DNA of 64,000 bases from Dentipellis sp. KUC8613 (GCA_002286715.1 NSJX01000037.1:186001-250000); one strand, 5' to 3'. Positions 12,223-24,909 are shown, counted from the stretch's first letter. Translations and numbers: made by a program. Notes: generated by a model not told the origin, from the letters alone.

Positions 12223-13988
12223 ATGAATATGATTCAGAGTCAGACGATGTTTCCCGGACTCAACGAGGACTGCTCGTTCCTTGCTCTCAAATACTTGGAA
12301 ACGACTTCGCTCTTGTCCGTGGCTCTCACTTCCCGCGCGGCCGTCCACCCCGTTCGCCTCTGGCTTGTTCGTCACACGTACATCACAAGCGAGAAGCGAT
12401 TGATCGCGTTCTTGACCTTCGTCCTCGACCACTCCCTCGAATCCGCTATGCATGGTCTCTCCGTTTTCTTTAGAGAATGGGCTACCGGCCCTCACACCTT
12501 CTGGCCTAGACTGCTGGCCGACGTACTCCCCCAGGCCACAAATTTGTCGCGGCTTGAGCTAAACTTGCACCCCCTCCAGAGGTTTTCTAATCCGCTGAAG
12601 CCTGAGCGCTTCGAGACATTCGACGAATGCAAGCAACGACTCTTCGACGTGCTGGCCAACGACATGCCCGCACTGACACAGTTCTACCTTCACCGAATCG
12701 AGCCCGAGACCGTGATAGCGCTGCAGGGCATCCGAGGACTTAGGGCGATCCGGTTGGACGTACAGCACCATAGCTTGAATACAGATGCAAACGCAAGAGT
12801 GTCAGCAATGGATGTAATCAAGAAAATCCTCGCCGATAACGCAGAGACACTCGCAGATGTATCACTCCTGGAGTCACATGCACCCAACCCTCCTATACCA
12901 TTCACAGTAGATGAACTTGACTGCGAGTTTACTCACGTCACCCGCCTCTCCATCCTTGGATATCCACTCTCGTTCGATCGTAGCTTGCAAAATGTCACCC
13001 GCATTTTTCCGAATCTCCAGCGACTGCATTTGGGCGACTCACCGAAATTTCCAGTAGATCTGGTTATTGGTCCAGTTTGGCCAGCGATGACGACCCTGAT
13101 AGCGCCGTCAGAGTTCCTGTCGATGCTTGCACGTCACGATGGCAATTGTCCTTCTTTGCGGCGACTTGTCGTCGCTGACCATCGAGTCTCCCCACTCCCG
13201 CGCCTGCAAGAAACTCTGCAATCCGTACGCAGATTTTCCATCCACGAGCTGTATCTGATCATCCCGATCACGGAGAGGGACGACCTACGTAGTTTGGACG
13301 ACGCTGCTGCACCCTCCGGCTGGCCTTCGCAAATTTCTCAAAACGCACCTAATCTTCGGAAGTTGGACTTGTGTCTACAGCCCCAAGGCCCTAGGGAAAT
13401 ACAGCGAATCATCTCAGTAAGTTTTATTCCCATATTGCCTGCCTACGCACTCGTTGAATTTGGGAATGTGTACGTGTCAACATCGGACCGTAGGTGACTC
13501 CACATCTGGTGACGGTCCCTGTGGCATGTGCCTTCGATAATCTAACACATCTTTCATTCTCGCTTTACGGAGGCGAGACTGTGATGTCCAACGAGATCCT
13601 ACAATCCCTTGCCAAAACCTGGTTTACTGCCTGTCCGGTGTTGGTCTGCATCGGGATAGCCGCGCAAGAAAACGAGTTCCGACTGGTGCGACGCTGGGAA
13701 ACGGACGACAGGAAACTGCCGTGCAGTGTAGTGGTCCCGCAGTACAGGCAAAATCTCCAAACCAGACGCACTATCTTTGTCGACTCTGCTTCCGAGTTCT
13801 CACTCAAAAATGAAGATATGAAACCGGGGATGACCCCGTGGTCTGATTTCTTTTATCACAACTCGTATGTCTTACGAATCTGTCGAGCGGGTCGAACACT
13901 GACGAAGTTGTCTGGGAATTGAAGGCAGTGGCAAAGCGCCCTGATTAAATTTCGCGGAGATGAAAAACTGAAGGAGTTTTCGTTCTGA
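12223..13988 (+). CDS. F-box-like/LRR protein, subfamily A copy 2 (A2)
   Basis: Exons 12223-13416, 13494-13864 and 13925-13988; 542 residues. The ATG at 12223 was chosen; an internal ATG at 12247 (MFPGLNEDC) aligns exactly with the start of the other copies and is an alternative. F-box-like head (FPGLNEDCSFLALKYLE, TSRAAVHPVRLWLV), LRR-like middle (ALTQFYLHRIEP, IRGLRAIRLD, FPNLQRLHLG, SLRRLVV, IHELYLIIPI, APNLRKLDL) and exon-2 block NLTHLSFS...W.TACPVLVCIGI. The third exon is 64 nt and ends LKEFSF; its acceptor would be AAG rather than CAG. The gene is complete in frame. Role as for A1 is inferred. Confidence 0.8.
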
Positions 13989-15509
13989 TTGAAGGGGTAT
14001 TATGCAAGTTGACTGGCTTGTGCGTGTAGATTGTACGTCGAGGTATCATCGACCTAACAAATCATCCACGATAGAGTCATACTGATAGATTTTGAAGGCT
14101 CGTTTTGCTGCTGATTGGACACGCGTGGCTCGGTCACACGGACGGGGTTGGCGCTCTCGTTTTGCCTTGCTTTACATACTCCTTTCAAATTGTTCACCAC
14201 TAGCGGCACATCTTACTTCAGCACGATTGAGTGCGTCGCAAAGCCACCCCAGTATTTGCGCTTCAACGGTTTCCAGTATCTACGAAGGCGTGGCTTTGCT
14301 GGGAGGAGGACCGGATGGGTGTCATTTGAATAAAGGCCTACTAGGAGTACGGTGAATATTCATCTCGCTGGGGTGTCCTTTTGTGTATTGATATATCGAC
14401 TACTCGGCATCAAAGGCAACTGGCCACAACGAGCGTAGGTGTAAGTAGATTGGCTTGAGTTCACGTTGGTTGTTTCATACCCCGTCTGGGAACACACAAC
14501 CGATCACTACACGACCCCATCTAGCGCCTACCGCACGAAGCGAACAGTCGCGTGCGCGCCATGCACAGAAGATTGGCTGCTGGCTGCGAGGAGTCACTTT
14601 CTCCAGGTTCGGTGGTCCTCACTGTACATATTTCTATCATCCAAAGAGAGTTACCACCATGACAAAAAGTAGTCGATATGTGACTTCACGTCAGCCACGA
14701 ACCTGACGAGACCCAAGGTGACTTCACTTTGACGACCTGAGTCGGGGGTGCCATTTCACGCGAGAACTGGGTTCAGATGGGCGTTCTTGAAGCGCTCGGT
14801 GCGGTAAAGGATGTTCATAATGACGGGAATTGGGGTGACATAAGTCACGTCAGTACCATCGTGGCTTTCAATATAGTCGCGAAACATATTCAGGGCCGTT
14901 CTCCGCTGAAGGGGACTCTGGGTCTTGTGTCGCAAAGTTGGCGGCATCATCACTGGCGGTGCTTACGATCCCAACACGCGACCGATGTAACTTATTTCAC
15001 TCCTATCTCGTTCATCATGAAGGTCCTTCACGGCACCAAGCGCTTCGAGCACGCCCACCTGAACCCTGTCTCTACCTAGGAGGGTTCTCGGAATCATGTC
15101 CATGATGAGCAATCGATGAAGAATGTTTCGTTTCATCGGGACTAAATATGGCTGAGTATGATTCAGTGTTTATGAACATTACGATGTTTCTGTAGCCTTT
15201 ATTCCATATAGCAAATGAGAAATACACGTATATGTATCAGTATCATCCGTTATCTGTACTACTTGAATTGCACTGAATGACCACTTGCGATTCTGCAGTT
15301 CCTGTCGTTGGTCACGGTGCTATGTTTCGGTAGAGTGGGTTTGCGGCAGTTTTCTTGTATCTAGTCTCCCATCCGGACCACTTTTCTCTAACAACTTCGT
15401 CGTTGCCGTTGACGTTGAGATATGAAGATCTGGCCTCCCGTGGAACGGACTTCACAACTCTGTAGTGAGCTTACATAATGGTCGGTTAACAGTGAATCGA
15501 ACGTCCAAG
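13989..15509. other. Intergenic region with an imperfect inverted repeat
   Basis: No complete gene. It contains a roughly 105-bp inverted repeat (listed separately) and otherwise only short frames. B1's promoter lies at the right end: the last 40 bp before the B1 ATG resemble those before B3 (cggtcg...cagt.aatc.aa). Confidence 0.5.
14761..15085. repeat. Inverted pair of coding relics (about 105-bp arms)
   Basis: The left arm (about 14,761-14,865) and right arm (about 14,979-15,085) are imperfect reverse complements around a spacer of about 115 bp. Read outward, both arms encode a similar peptide: DVTYVTPIPVIMNILYRTE...AHLNP on the minus strand and DVTYFTPISFIMKVLHGTK...AHLNP on the plus strand. 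They therefore look like two inverted fragments of the same unidentified protein-coding gene. Neither is a functional gene. A transcript across both could fold into a hairpin. Confidence 0.7.
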
Positions 15510-17114
15510 ATGTCTGAGTCTACCATCCCTGCGCTGGACGCAGACTGCACATTTCTCATCTTCAGCTATTTGGACATTTCCTCCCTCAAAGAATTTGCGC
15601 TCACCTCGCATGCAGCAGTGTTACCGGTCCGCAAGCAACTTGTGCGCCATCTTTATTTCGCCAGCTTCGAAACAGCGATCGCGGGCTTCACCTTTGTCAA
15701 GGACCGCGGTCTTTTATCCGACGTCCGGGCTATTTCCCTCGACAACATCGACGGCGCATGGTCTTCCACATTCTTCGACCTCGCGGTGGAGATAATCTCG
15801 TCCGCCCCGACCCTCAATGATATCTCCGTGACAGGGTTCAACACCCATCCACGCATCATCGACGTCCTGACCACCAAGACAGCCGTGCGCTCACATATCT
15901 CTTTTCGCGACCTTTCGAGCGAGGCTCTCCACGCCCTATGCGGTGTCAGCGGGCTTCACTCTGCGACACTCAGTTTACAAGAGCTCCGTCCTGCGGGCAA
16001 CAGCGCTAAACACATCGCAACGATCATTTCCAATAACGCAGAAACACTGCGGGAGGTGTCGATAACTGGGCCGGCTTTTGACATGAATCTCCGGCTGGGC
16101 CACGATATCCCTCCATGTCTGCTTGTTTCCCGCCTGACGTTGCACAGTCTGTCCATCCGACCTGAAGAAGTCAGTCGGATATTCCCGAACATCCAACAGC
16201 AAAACCTGTGGCGAGTGAAAATCTTGTCTTTCGAAGAACATCATGACCCGACAGCATATGTCATGCCCACAACAGCCCACGTGCCATTCCCCGTATCGTG
16301 GTTCAACGACTTTGCTTCGCTCCGCAGCCTCGTGGTCAAAAACACCCTTCTGAATTTCCACATGGAGGACCTCACGGCCCTCTTGCGCAGGTCCCGTCTG
16401 CGTGATCTGTCGCTCCCGTTGATCGGTAGGGACAATCGCTGGTATGGCTCTTCGAATTCGGGGCCTCTCCTTTCCGATATCATCTCCAATGCAAGCGGTC
16501 TCCGGAGGCTGGACATTCTTTTCGATTTCGACATCCCCTATGATCCGGTCTGTGGCCTAACACCCTTATGTCCCTGCGACAAGAATTAATTCGTGGTCTT
16601 TCAGACATTCGTGGTCCCACACCCGACCTTCCGAGCCTCCGAGTCGTCGGGGCTTACCTACTTATCGCTGTCCATCCTATTGACAGACTCGGAGGACCTC
16701 GTTTTCGACAAGGGTGACAATTTCCTTGCGATTGTGAAGCCATGGTTCCAATCTCTGCCGACGCTCGTTCATATGCGACTGGCAATAGACGTCATCGAAA
16801 CGCGGTGGGAGCGCCGATATACAAATTCAGGTACTAGCGGAGGCAAGCGCAGCATCGTTGTGCCGTATGATAAATACGGTGAATACCAGCCCAATCCTGG
16901 ACCCGAGGAGGAGGACGCGATATTCTCAGCCAAAGACAGCGACGTGTGTTCGTTGACTGCATGGTGCGATGACAATGATGCAGGTACAAGATGGTACGCT
17001 ATCACTGCTGTAATTGTGTGTCTCAGAATTAATCGAAGGACGTTATCTGTACTTAGGCCTCGAGAGTTCGTGGACATTGTGAGAAGCGTGGAGCTTGAGG
17101 AATTTGAAGTATAG
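15510..17114 (+). CDS. F-box-like/LRR protein, subfamily B copy 1 (B1)
   Basis: Exons 15510-16547, 16605-16993 and 17057-17114; 494 residues. The ATG follows the family start (IPALDADCTFLIFSYLDIS, LTSHAAVLPVRKQLVRHLYF). Subfamily B shares the three-exon layout of A but differs in sequence: HIATIISNNAETLREVSI, LRDLSLP, LRRLDILFDFDIPYDP, then LTYLSLSI, FLAIVKPWFQ and IETRWERR in exon 2. The 58-nt last exon encodes REFVDIVRSVELEEFEV. The gene is intact. B1 and the following B2 form a cassette repeated as B3-B4. Confidence 0.8.
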
Positions 17115-17782
17115 GGCCCGAGTACCTGGACGCAAGCGTACGCCACGGAGCAGGCTCACAATTCGTCTGCCTTACCCGTAAGCAATTCCCTCTGCTTGAT
17201 ATCGACGCTTAAATTTGCGTAGAAAGTGAGACACACTTGAAGGACAATCTATATGACCGTACTTTGCATATTTCCGCAATGGTTGCAGCTGGTCTGACCA
17301 TCCGATACCACTGTTCCCTCCGCATCCCTCACCTTATCAATATAGTCTTGATACGATCACCGTCACGAACTCTGTAAAGCAGTCTCTCGAGAAGGCACAG
17401 CACAGTCTTTGTCGTTTCAAGCGACAAACCCCGGCCGCTGTTGGGGCCAAGGTCGGTGTGCGGTGTCGCCGAGTGTGAAGGTCAGGTAGTTCATTCAAAC
17501 CTGAGACAGCACCGTGATGGCTATGATGGCGACATCATCAAATACGCGGCTACGCTTGGTGGGAGGCCGCGGGGAATACAGCGTCGTTGGGCTCGTTATA
17601 GGAATAATCAGGGCTTCATATATTGGATGACCAGGCGGCCGCGGAAAACTACTGATCTTTTCAAGTCAGGGCCTCTTGTTCTGTACCGTCACCCACAGTA
17701 TTCCACGATAGGTCAGGTCCGTATTTATTTACTTCGGAAATGCATACTGATGGTTTGTATAGACATCAGCAATAGGCGGATC
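17115..17782. other. B1-B2 intergenic spacer, homologous to the B3-B4 spacer
   Basis: No gene. The first 250 bp after the B1 stop align with the same interval after B3 (stop followed by gggcccg, later accatccgatacc and a C/T-rich run), showing that the two-gene cassette was copied with its spacer. A short element around 17,650 (tactgatctttt) is also present upstream of B4. Confidence 0.6.
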
Positions 17783-18466
17783 ATGTCTCTTATCCCTGCC
17801 CTCAACGCGGACTGCGCATCCGTCATCCTCGACTACCTGGACAATTCTGCTCTCTCCGCCTTCGCACGTACATCTCATGCTGCAGTGCAGCCAATGCGTC
17901 TGCGGCTCGCACGCTACCTACGTTTCACCGATTTCGAATTGGCGGTCGCGGGCCTCACCTTCGTCCAGAATCACTCGCTCGTCCGCGCCGTCCGCTCCAT
18001 CATCTTCGATACTCTTGAGGAAGGGTGGATCCCGCCACTGGCAGCCCTCATCGCGGATGTGCTTGCATCCGCAACAAATCTCACACGATTCCATGCAAAC
18101 GAATTCGCGCAGCTGGCACTCGCAGAACCACGTGTCATGGACATCGTCGTCTCGAGTACACCTATGCTCACGCACCTCCATCTCCGCGGCCTTCGGCGTG
18201 CTAATCTCGAGGCGGTTCGAGGCCTTCGCAAGCACATTGTTGATATCATCTCTGGCAGCGCGGCAACACTACAGGAAGTGTCAATCGACGGCCCCGAACT
18301 TAGAATGTGGCTCCGGATTGACGTCAAGGTTCCTCCCTGCCTTCCGGTCACCCGTCTGACGCTCCATGATCTGGCTTTCTGGTTGATGAGGTATTGGGAT
18401 TGCTTCCCCCCTGCAAGCCTGCAAAGGAAATCCCCCGCGGCATTCTTCACATGCTCAATCTTCTGA
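17783..18466 (+). pseudogene. Truncated F-box-like gene, subfamily B copy 2 (B2)
   Basis: The start (MSLIPALNADCASVILDYLD) is intact and matches B4 closely. Compared with B4, an in-frame deletion removes about 17 residues after RGLR (joined directly to KHIVDI). After LTLHDLAFW a one-base frameshift follows (the +1 frame continues briefly as DEVLGLL), and homology stops near 18,430. The whole second half, including exons 2 and 3 and the LEEF end, is missing; the frame closes at 18,464-18,466. A short truncated product of 227 residues cannot be excluded. Confidence 0.75.
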
Positions 18467-18809
18467 AATTCTAGGTATGGGGCGCACATTATCTCATCTA
18501 TCTGAGCCCATGACAATTTTTTTCGCCCTGCTACACCCTCTGGTTCAGGTGCTGACTCCAACTCTTTCCTCCTCCCCCTCCAATTCCGACTTTCTCAAAA
18601 ATCGGTCTTTTCACTCAGAAAAAGCTGGGGCGCAAAGCGGGCGCTCTCTACGATCACAACGCACTTATTTTCATGTTAATACGTGCCCTCGTCATGGAGC
18701 ACATTCGAAATGTATTTCGGCTCGCGACGCGCGCAAAACCGTGTGAAGTCGCGCCGCCGCCAACTTTTCTGAAAACGGCAATAATCTTTCATCTAGACTC
18801 GCGAATACT
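18467..18809. other. Intergenic region between B2 and A3
   Basis: No gene and no B-family homology seen. It holds the A3 promoter; nothing specific recognised. Confidence 0.5.
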
Positions 18810-20559
18810 ATGAAAATCATCCCCGGACTCAACGATGACTGCGCGTCGCTCGTTCTCACCTGCCTTGAACCATCCTCGCTCTCTGCCATGGCCCTCACTT
18901 CCCGTGCCGCCATTCACCCTGTTCGCCTCTGCCTTGTACATGACACGTACTTAACATCCGACGAGCAAATAACCTCATTTCTGGTTTTCGTCCTTGGCCA
19001 TTCTCTCGAATCTGCACTGCAGGCTCTTCGCATTCGTTTCAGGGTCTATTCTTACGATACGAAAAATGCTTGGGTCAGGAGTCTGGTCGATGTACTCCAT
19101 CAAGCGACAAACCTATCCCGGTTTGAACTGGATCTGCACACCCTCAGGCTTCAGGGGCCTGGCGAATCGCCGAACCCCGAAATAATCGGCGTGTACAAGC
19201 CGCGCCTCTTCGATGTTCTTGTCAACCGCACGCCCGCTCTCAGACACCTGTTGCTCTATGGCAGCGAGATCGAAGACGTGGTGGCGCTGCAGGGCATACG
19301 GGGGCTCAAGACTATCTGGTTGGGATTATCGCGCCATGGAGGAAACACTGGCGCCGAAGCAAGGACATCTGGTATGAACGCCATCAAGAATATCATCGCT
19401 GACAACGCGGAGACACTTGCAGGCGTATCGCTGCAGGACCCGTATGAACCCGGCCCTCATGTGCCATTCACCGTGGGTGATCTTGGATGCAGGTTCCTGC
19501 ACGTCACTCGCCTGTTCATCCACTGGCACGGACTCTCATTTGATCGTGATTTTGACAAGATCGCCTGCATATTTCCAAACGTCCAGCAACTGGAGTTGGG
19601 TTGTGATACAAGGACTTCAGCAAATTTCGTTCTTCCTGGCCCAGTCTGGCCAGCATTGGCGACTCTGGTAGCACCACAAGACGTCGTATTGAAACTCATA
19701 AACCACAGTGTCAATCATTCTCTATTGCGACAGCTGGTCGTCACCCATCCGAGTGATCAAGATGCTCCGTACCCCCGGTTTCAAGAAATCCTGCAGACTC
19801 TACGCGGGCTTCATATCCACGAGCTGTCTCTCAGCGTCCCGATGGCAGAAATGGGTGACCCGCCCCGTTTCGATGACACCGCTGTGCCCTCCGACTTCAT
19901 ATCAAGAATCCTTGAATGTGCTCCCCAACTCCGGAAATTAGACTTGACTCTGACGCCTTTTGGACGAGAACCGGGAGATATCATAGTGCGTTCGATCCTC
20001 ACATTCGATATCCACATGCCAGCGCTCATCTAGCGTTGGGATGCCTACATCAACTGCCATAGTCGAATCGACGTCTGGTTCCGACCCTTGCATCCTACGC
20101 ACACACGTTCAACAGTCTCACATACCTCTCATTTTCGCTGCCCTCGAGGAGAAACAAAATGTCCCATGACATCCTGCAAGGGGTTTCCAGAGCCTGGTTT
20201 CCTGCCTGTCCAGCTTTGATTTGCATTGGGATCATCGTGCATTCCAACGAATTCAGGCTGATGCGGCGCTGGGCAGCATACGATGGGTGCCTTCCACGTA
20301 GTACAGTCATTCCGCAGTACAGGGCAAATCGCAATACCAAGGAGCCCTTCTTTGACAACGAAGTTTCTGCCTTCTCACTCGATGGTAGCGACGGGAGACC
20401 AAAGAGGACCCCCTGGTCCGATACGTATCGTAACATCATGTATGTTCTACGACACTGTATGGCCGGTCGAGGGCTGACAAAATTTGTTTGGAAAGAGGAC
20501 GAAATGGAGTATATCTGGACTTCTCCGGGAACACAAGGCTCACAGAGTTTTCGATTTGA
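18810..20559 (+). CDS. F-box-like/LRR protein, subfamily A copy 3 (A3)
   Basis: Exons 18810-19985, 20063-20439 and 20496-20559; 538 residues. Head: IIPGLNDDCASLVLTCLEPS and TSRAAIHPVRLCLVHDTYL. LRR-like segments include ALRHLLLYGSEI, IRGLKTIWLG, FPNVQQLELG, IHELSLSVPM and PQLRKLDLTL; exon 2 gives LTYLSFSLPS and W.PACPALICIGI. The exon-2 acceptor is catag at 20,058-20,062, equivalent to that of A5. The final 64-nt exon uses an AAG acceptor and ends TRLTEFSI. Closest to A5 and A2. Complete. Confidence 0.8.
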
Positions 20560-20846
20560 ATGAAGAAGCAATATTAAATAAGGATAGCTAGCATGACTCG
20601 CTTCCGCACGATCAATAGTAGCTACAGTCTAATGATTGACTCAGCAAGGTACTAGCGATCGCCGGGCCGATGGCGTAAATAATGTAGTCCGTCTTGAGTT
20701 TGTCAATGTCCTGCTCTCCTCCTTCCCGAGTCTCGTGGCCCATTCTACACGGCCATTCAATTGTCTCCTTCTCAAAGCTCGTAGGGACTGCAACTATCCT
20801 CGTATTTGTTGGTGTTGACCATATAGTCGGTTTAGGAATCGTAAAG

Positions 20847-22499
20847 ATGCCAATTATCCCCGGACTCAACGAAGACTGTGCGACGCTCGTGCTGGACTGT
20901 CTGGGGACACCCTCGCTCTTATCCATGGCTCGCACTTCCCGTGCGGCTGTTCACCCCGTTCATCTGCGCCTCGTCCATGACCTGCGTCTTACAAGCAGCG
21001 AGCGAGCATCCTCGTTTCTCACATTCGTCATCGGCCGCTCTCTCGAATCTGCTTTACATGTCCTTCGTTTCTACATCGACGCAGTTAAAAAGACAGACCC
21101 TTGGCCGACTCTCCTCGCCGATGTGCTTCAACGCGCGACAAATTTGTCTCGGCTTGAAGTGTCTCTGAAGACGAGCGTGACGGGACCGGGATACTGCGTC
21201 AGGATATTCGACACCTGCCAGCAGCGTTTCTTTGACGCACTGGTCAATCTCACCCCCGCACTTACACACCTACATATTGGCCAGTGTAGCCCCGACGACT
21301 TGACGGCGCTCCAAGGCATCCAGGGACTCAGATCCATCTGGTTAGGTACGAGCGTCTATGAAAGTAGAGAGCCAGAGATGATGGCGTCCAACATGGCTTC
21401 AATCAAGAGGATCATCGCTGGTAACGCAAATACTCTCCAAGACGTGTCATTGGTGTGCCCAAATAGCAAAGGGGTACAACTACGATTCGAGGGCACATGC
21501 CCACTCGTCACTCGCTTTGCGTTCTTTCAGGTGCCAATTGACTTTACAAGTCTCTCGCGGGCTTTTCCAAATATCCGGCGACTGAAACAAGAGTATGATG
21601 CACCCGAAGATTTGGGGGCTAGTCCGGTTCTGCCAGAACTCACGACACTCGTAACGACAGACGCCCTGTCACAGCCGATACTGGCCGGGGCGCATAGTGA
21701 TTACCCTCTGCTGCGCTGCTTTATCATTATCAACATCCATCGCTATTATTCGTCTACTTGGTTTTCAAGCCTTTTACAGACCATAAAAAGGTTCTACATC
21801 CATGAGCTGTCGCTTCGGGACGTTGCGGTGCCGCCTGGGTTTTTTGATCAACCATCCGAAGTTAAGACCAATCCCATCGCAACATTCCTTTCACAACTTC
21901 TCGAAGGTGCACCGCATCTTCGGAAGCTCGACTTGTGTCTGACTTATGAGTATGAAGAGGCTCAGATAGACAGTGTAGTGAGTGTTTTCCTTATACGAGG
22001 TTCGTGTGCTGATCAACCATGGTTTAGATGAGGATAGTGCCAGACTTTGTCGCGCACGCACATGCACTCAAGAATCTCGAATCCTTGTCGCTTTCTATGG
22101 GCTGGTACTCGGAAGGCACTCTGTCACAGAAAAGCCTGGAGGCTTTCAGCAGAGCCTGGTTCACCGTCTCTCCACGTTTGGTCCGTCTGCGGATGTCACT
22201 GGAGATTCAGGAGTTCAGATGGACGCGGCGCTGGAGGACAGACAGCGAAGGCCACCTGCGCAGTGTGGTGAAACCGCAGTGTAGGACGATTCCTGATACC
22301 AGGAGGGAAGATGATGAGGAGTCTGTATTTGCAGATAGCGATGGCGGACCACCGTGGTATAATACCTTGTATGGTTCTTCGTGAGTCCAACTGTGCTGCC
22401 GATACGACTCAAACTTGACGCAGATTTTAATTCAGGGAAAACGATGGAGATTACATAGAGTTTGAGGGAGATGCAGAGCTTACAGAATTCTCGTTCTGA
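20847..22499 (+). CDS. F-box-like/LRR protein, subfamily A copy 4 (A4)
   Basis: Exons 20847-21977, 22028-22380 and 22436-22499; 515 residues. Head IIPGLNEDCATLVLDCLGTP; middle ALTHLHIGQCSPDDLTALQ, FPNIRRLKQEYDAPEDLG, IHELSLRDVAVPPG, APHLRKLDLCL; exon 2 LESLSLSMGW, W.TVSPRLVRLRM, FRWTRRWRT; last exon ends AELTEFSF. A6-A9 share the CPNSK block after the eighth LRR-like segment. A8 is an inverted near-copy: from about residue 180 onward the two proteins differ at only a couple of exon-1 positions, while the first 170 residues differ at two dozen or more. The upstream 220 bp are duplicated too. Confidence 0.82.
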
Positions 22500-23185
22500 A
22501 TGTTGTAAAATGTTGTAATCATTACGCAGCAGGTAAGTCTATCCCATATCAGGGGTGCTGGCTCGAATCTCGCTATTGTCTTTGACCACTGATGTTTGAC
22601 AGACTCCGTCTGACTTCGTCAGTGCGCGCTCACTCAACGTAACACCGCGTGAAACTCTTTTTCATCTTGTTGGTAAGTGAGAAGTGCAATCTCTAGAACA
22701 CTTTTCAGATGACCACATCATGCATATGTGTCTACCATGAGTGTATATCTAATATGCGAAGGTGAAATTTGATGTGTTCGATATTTACACCGCTAGACAT
22801 CGAACGTAGGTGCACGGCGAGCATAGGTATATATGTGTTGGGTTGGGCTGGGTCGATCGATGATATGATACGCGGCGCCTCTCTCGGTCCACGTTATCAT
22901 CGAACTGCGGGCGCCGGCCCGCATTGCCTACCACACCTTCTCTAGCGAGCAGTCGCACGCCATGCGTGGAAGTTCGGCTGCTTGCTGCGGTAACCTCTTC
23001 CCGCAGGTGAAGTTCGACCCTCCCCTCAGCTTCAGCTCCACCAGCTCGCAAACAATCACAGATCCCGTGTGATCGTTGCAAGTTGAAGCATTAATAGTGA
23101 ATATCACCAATCGTTAATGCGCTCAGTATCGTCTACTGATCTTCCATCTAGATTGCGGTCCGGGTCATTGACAGTGGCTGCGAAC
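22500..23185. other. A4-A5 spacer
   Basis: No gene. The first 190 bp (to about 22,690) are duplicated at 45,060-45,240 on the opposite strand; the rest is unique. An upstream in-frame ATG for A5 exists at 23,117. Confidence 0.55.
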
Positions 23186-24909
23186 ATGACGATCATTCCC
23201 GGACTCAACGAGGATTGCGCATCACTTGTCCTCGAATGCATGGCACCATCTTCACTCTTGTCCATGGCTCTCACTTCTCGCGCAGCCGTTCAACCCGTTC
23301 GCCTCTGCCTTGTCCGTGACACATGTACTACCACCGAAAAGCAATTGACCTCATTCTTGGCCTTCGTCCTGGACCACTGTCTCGAACCCGTGCTACGAAG
23401 CCTTCGTATTCACTTCGAAACGTGGGGCATCACTGCGAAAATCCCTTGGTTCATTCTTCTGATCGATGTACTCCCTCAAGCGACAAACTTGTCCCGGTTT
23501 GACTTGGATTTACGCCCCTTAAGGCTTACTGGGCCCGGAATTCCGGAGCGATTCAGAATGATTGAGGTGTACAAGCCGCGCCTCTTTACTGCACTGGTAG
23601 ACTCCACTTCCTCAATCACACACCTACGTCTTGACGGCGGCCAAATCAACGACATGATAGGGCTGCAGGGCGTCCGGGGGCTCAAGATTATCATGTTGGG
23701 CTTATTACGCACCAGAGAAGATGCCAGTGCAGAAAGATGGGTAGAATCTGGTTTGGATGCTATGAGGAACATCATCGTGGACAATGCGGAGACACTTACA
23801 GATATATCGCAGCAGGACACATGTCCACCTGGCTCTCCTCTGCCATTCGTCTTGGATGGACTTGAATGCGAATTCCTACGTATCACGCGCCTTTCCATCC
23901 ATTATTGGCATTCACTCTCATTCGATGTTCGCTTCGAAAAAATCGCCTCCATATTTCCAAACCTCCGGCGACTGGAGCTAGATTGCTTCATGGAGACGTC
24001 GGCGGGCCCAGTCCGTAGCCCAGTCTGGCCAGCATTGACGACGCTGATAGTGCCGCAGGACGTCCTCCTGAAGTTAGCAGAGCACAGCGATAACTGCCCT
24101 TCATTGCGACAGCTTGTCATCCGCAATCATCTACCCACCCCGACTCCCCGTTTCCAGGCAATACTACAGACCATCCGCAGGCTCCACATCTACGAGCTGT
24201 CTCTGGGCATCCCGATCGCGGAGATAGGTAGACCGCCCCGTTTTGACGACGTCGCTGCACCCTCGAACTTCATATCAAAGATTTCTGAAAGCGCACCTCA
24301 AGTTCGGAAGTTAGACTTGCACGTTGTACAAGAGCCAGACCATCCTGTAGTACGTTTTATCCCCATATCTGATACCTAAATATTCATTCCACACTATCAT
24401 AGCCGAATCTGCATTTGATTCCAGTTTTTGCATCCTACGCATGCGCCTTCAAAAACCTCACATACCTCTCGTTCTCTTTTCCCTCTACGAGGGCACAATT
24501 GTCCTGTGATATTCTGCAAGCCCTGGCTGTAGCCTGGTTTTCTATCTGTCCAGCCTTGGTTTGCATTGGAATTTCTATACGACCTGGCGAATTCCGATTG
24601 ATGAGGCACCAGACCACGGACGAAAATGATAACTCCTTGGGTACAATCATCCGACCCCAATACAGGAACAATGCCTACTCCGAGCCACTCGCCTTTGCCA
24701 CTGAAGTCTCTGCGTTCTCACTTGACGACAGCAACAGGGGACCAAGGATGACCTCATGGTCTGATACTGTATTATAACACGAAACGTATGTTTTAAATAA
24801 GACACTGTAAGATTGGCTGAAAACTGACAAAACCTGTTGGACCAGGACGGGGCACACGAGTCTTATGCAGTTCTCTGGGAAGACGAAGCTCACAGAATTT
24901 TCGATCTGA
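23186..24909 (+). CDS. F-box-like/LRR protein, subfamily A copy 5 (A5), premature stop near exon-2 end
   Basis: Exon 1 23186-24349, exon 2 24403-24785 and exon 3 24846-24909 align with A3. The ATG at 23,186 fits the family; one 69 bp upstream is in frame. Head IIPGLNEDCASLVLECMAPS; LRR-like ITHLRLDGGQIND, VRGLKIIMLG, FPNLRRLELD, IYELSLGIPI, PQVRKLDLHV; exon 2 NLTYLSFSFPS and SICPALVCIGI. In the expected reading frame exon 2 contains TAA at 24,775-24,777, three codons before the donor, so the protein would end at 512 residues and lose the last exon (KTKLTEFSI). The last exon remains open. Either a mildly truncated gene or an early pseudogene. Confidence 0.72.

Noticed and set aside
19986..20062. 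Apparent loss of the exon-2 acceptor in A3
   Set aside because: The gattccag seen in A5 is not its acceptor. Both genes have an in-frame catag acceptor about 18-20 bp upstream, so A3 is intact.
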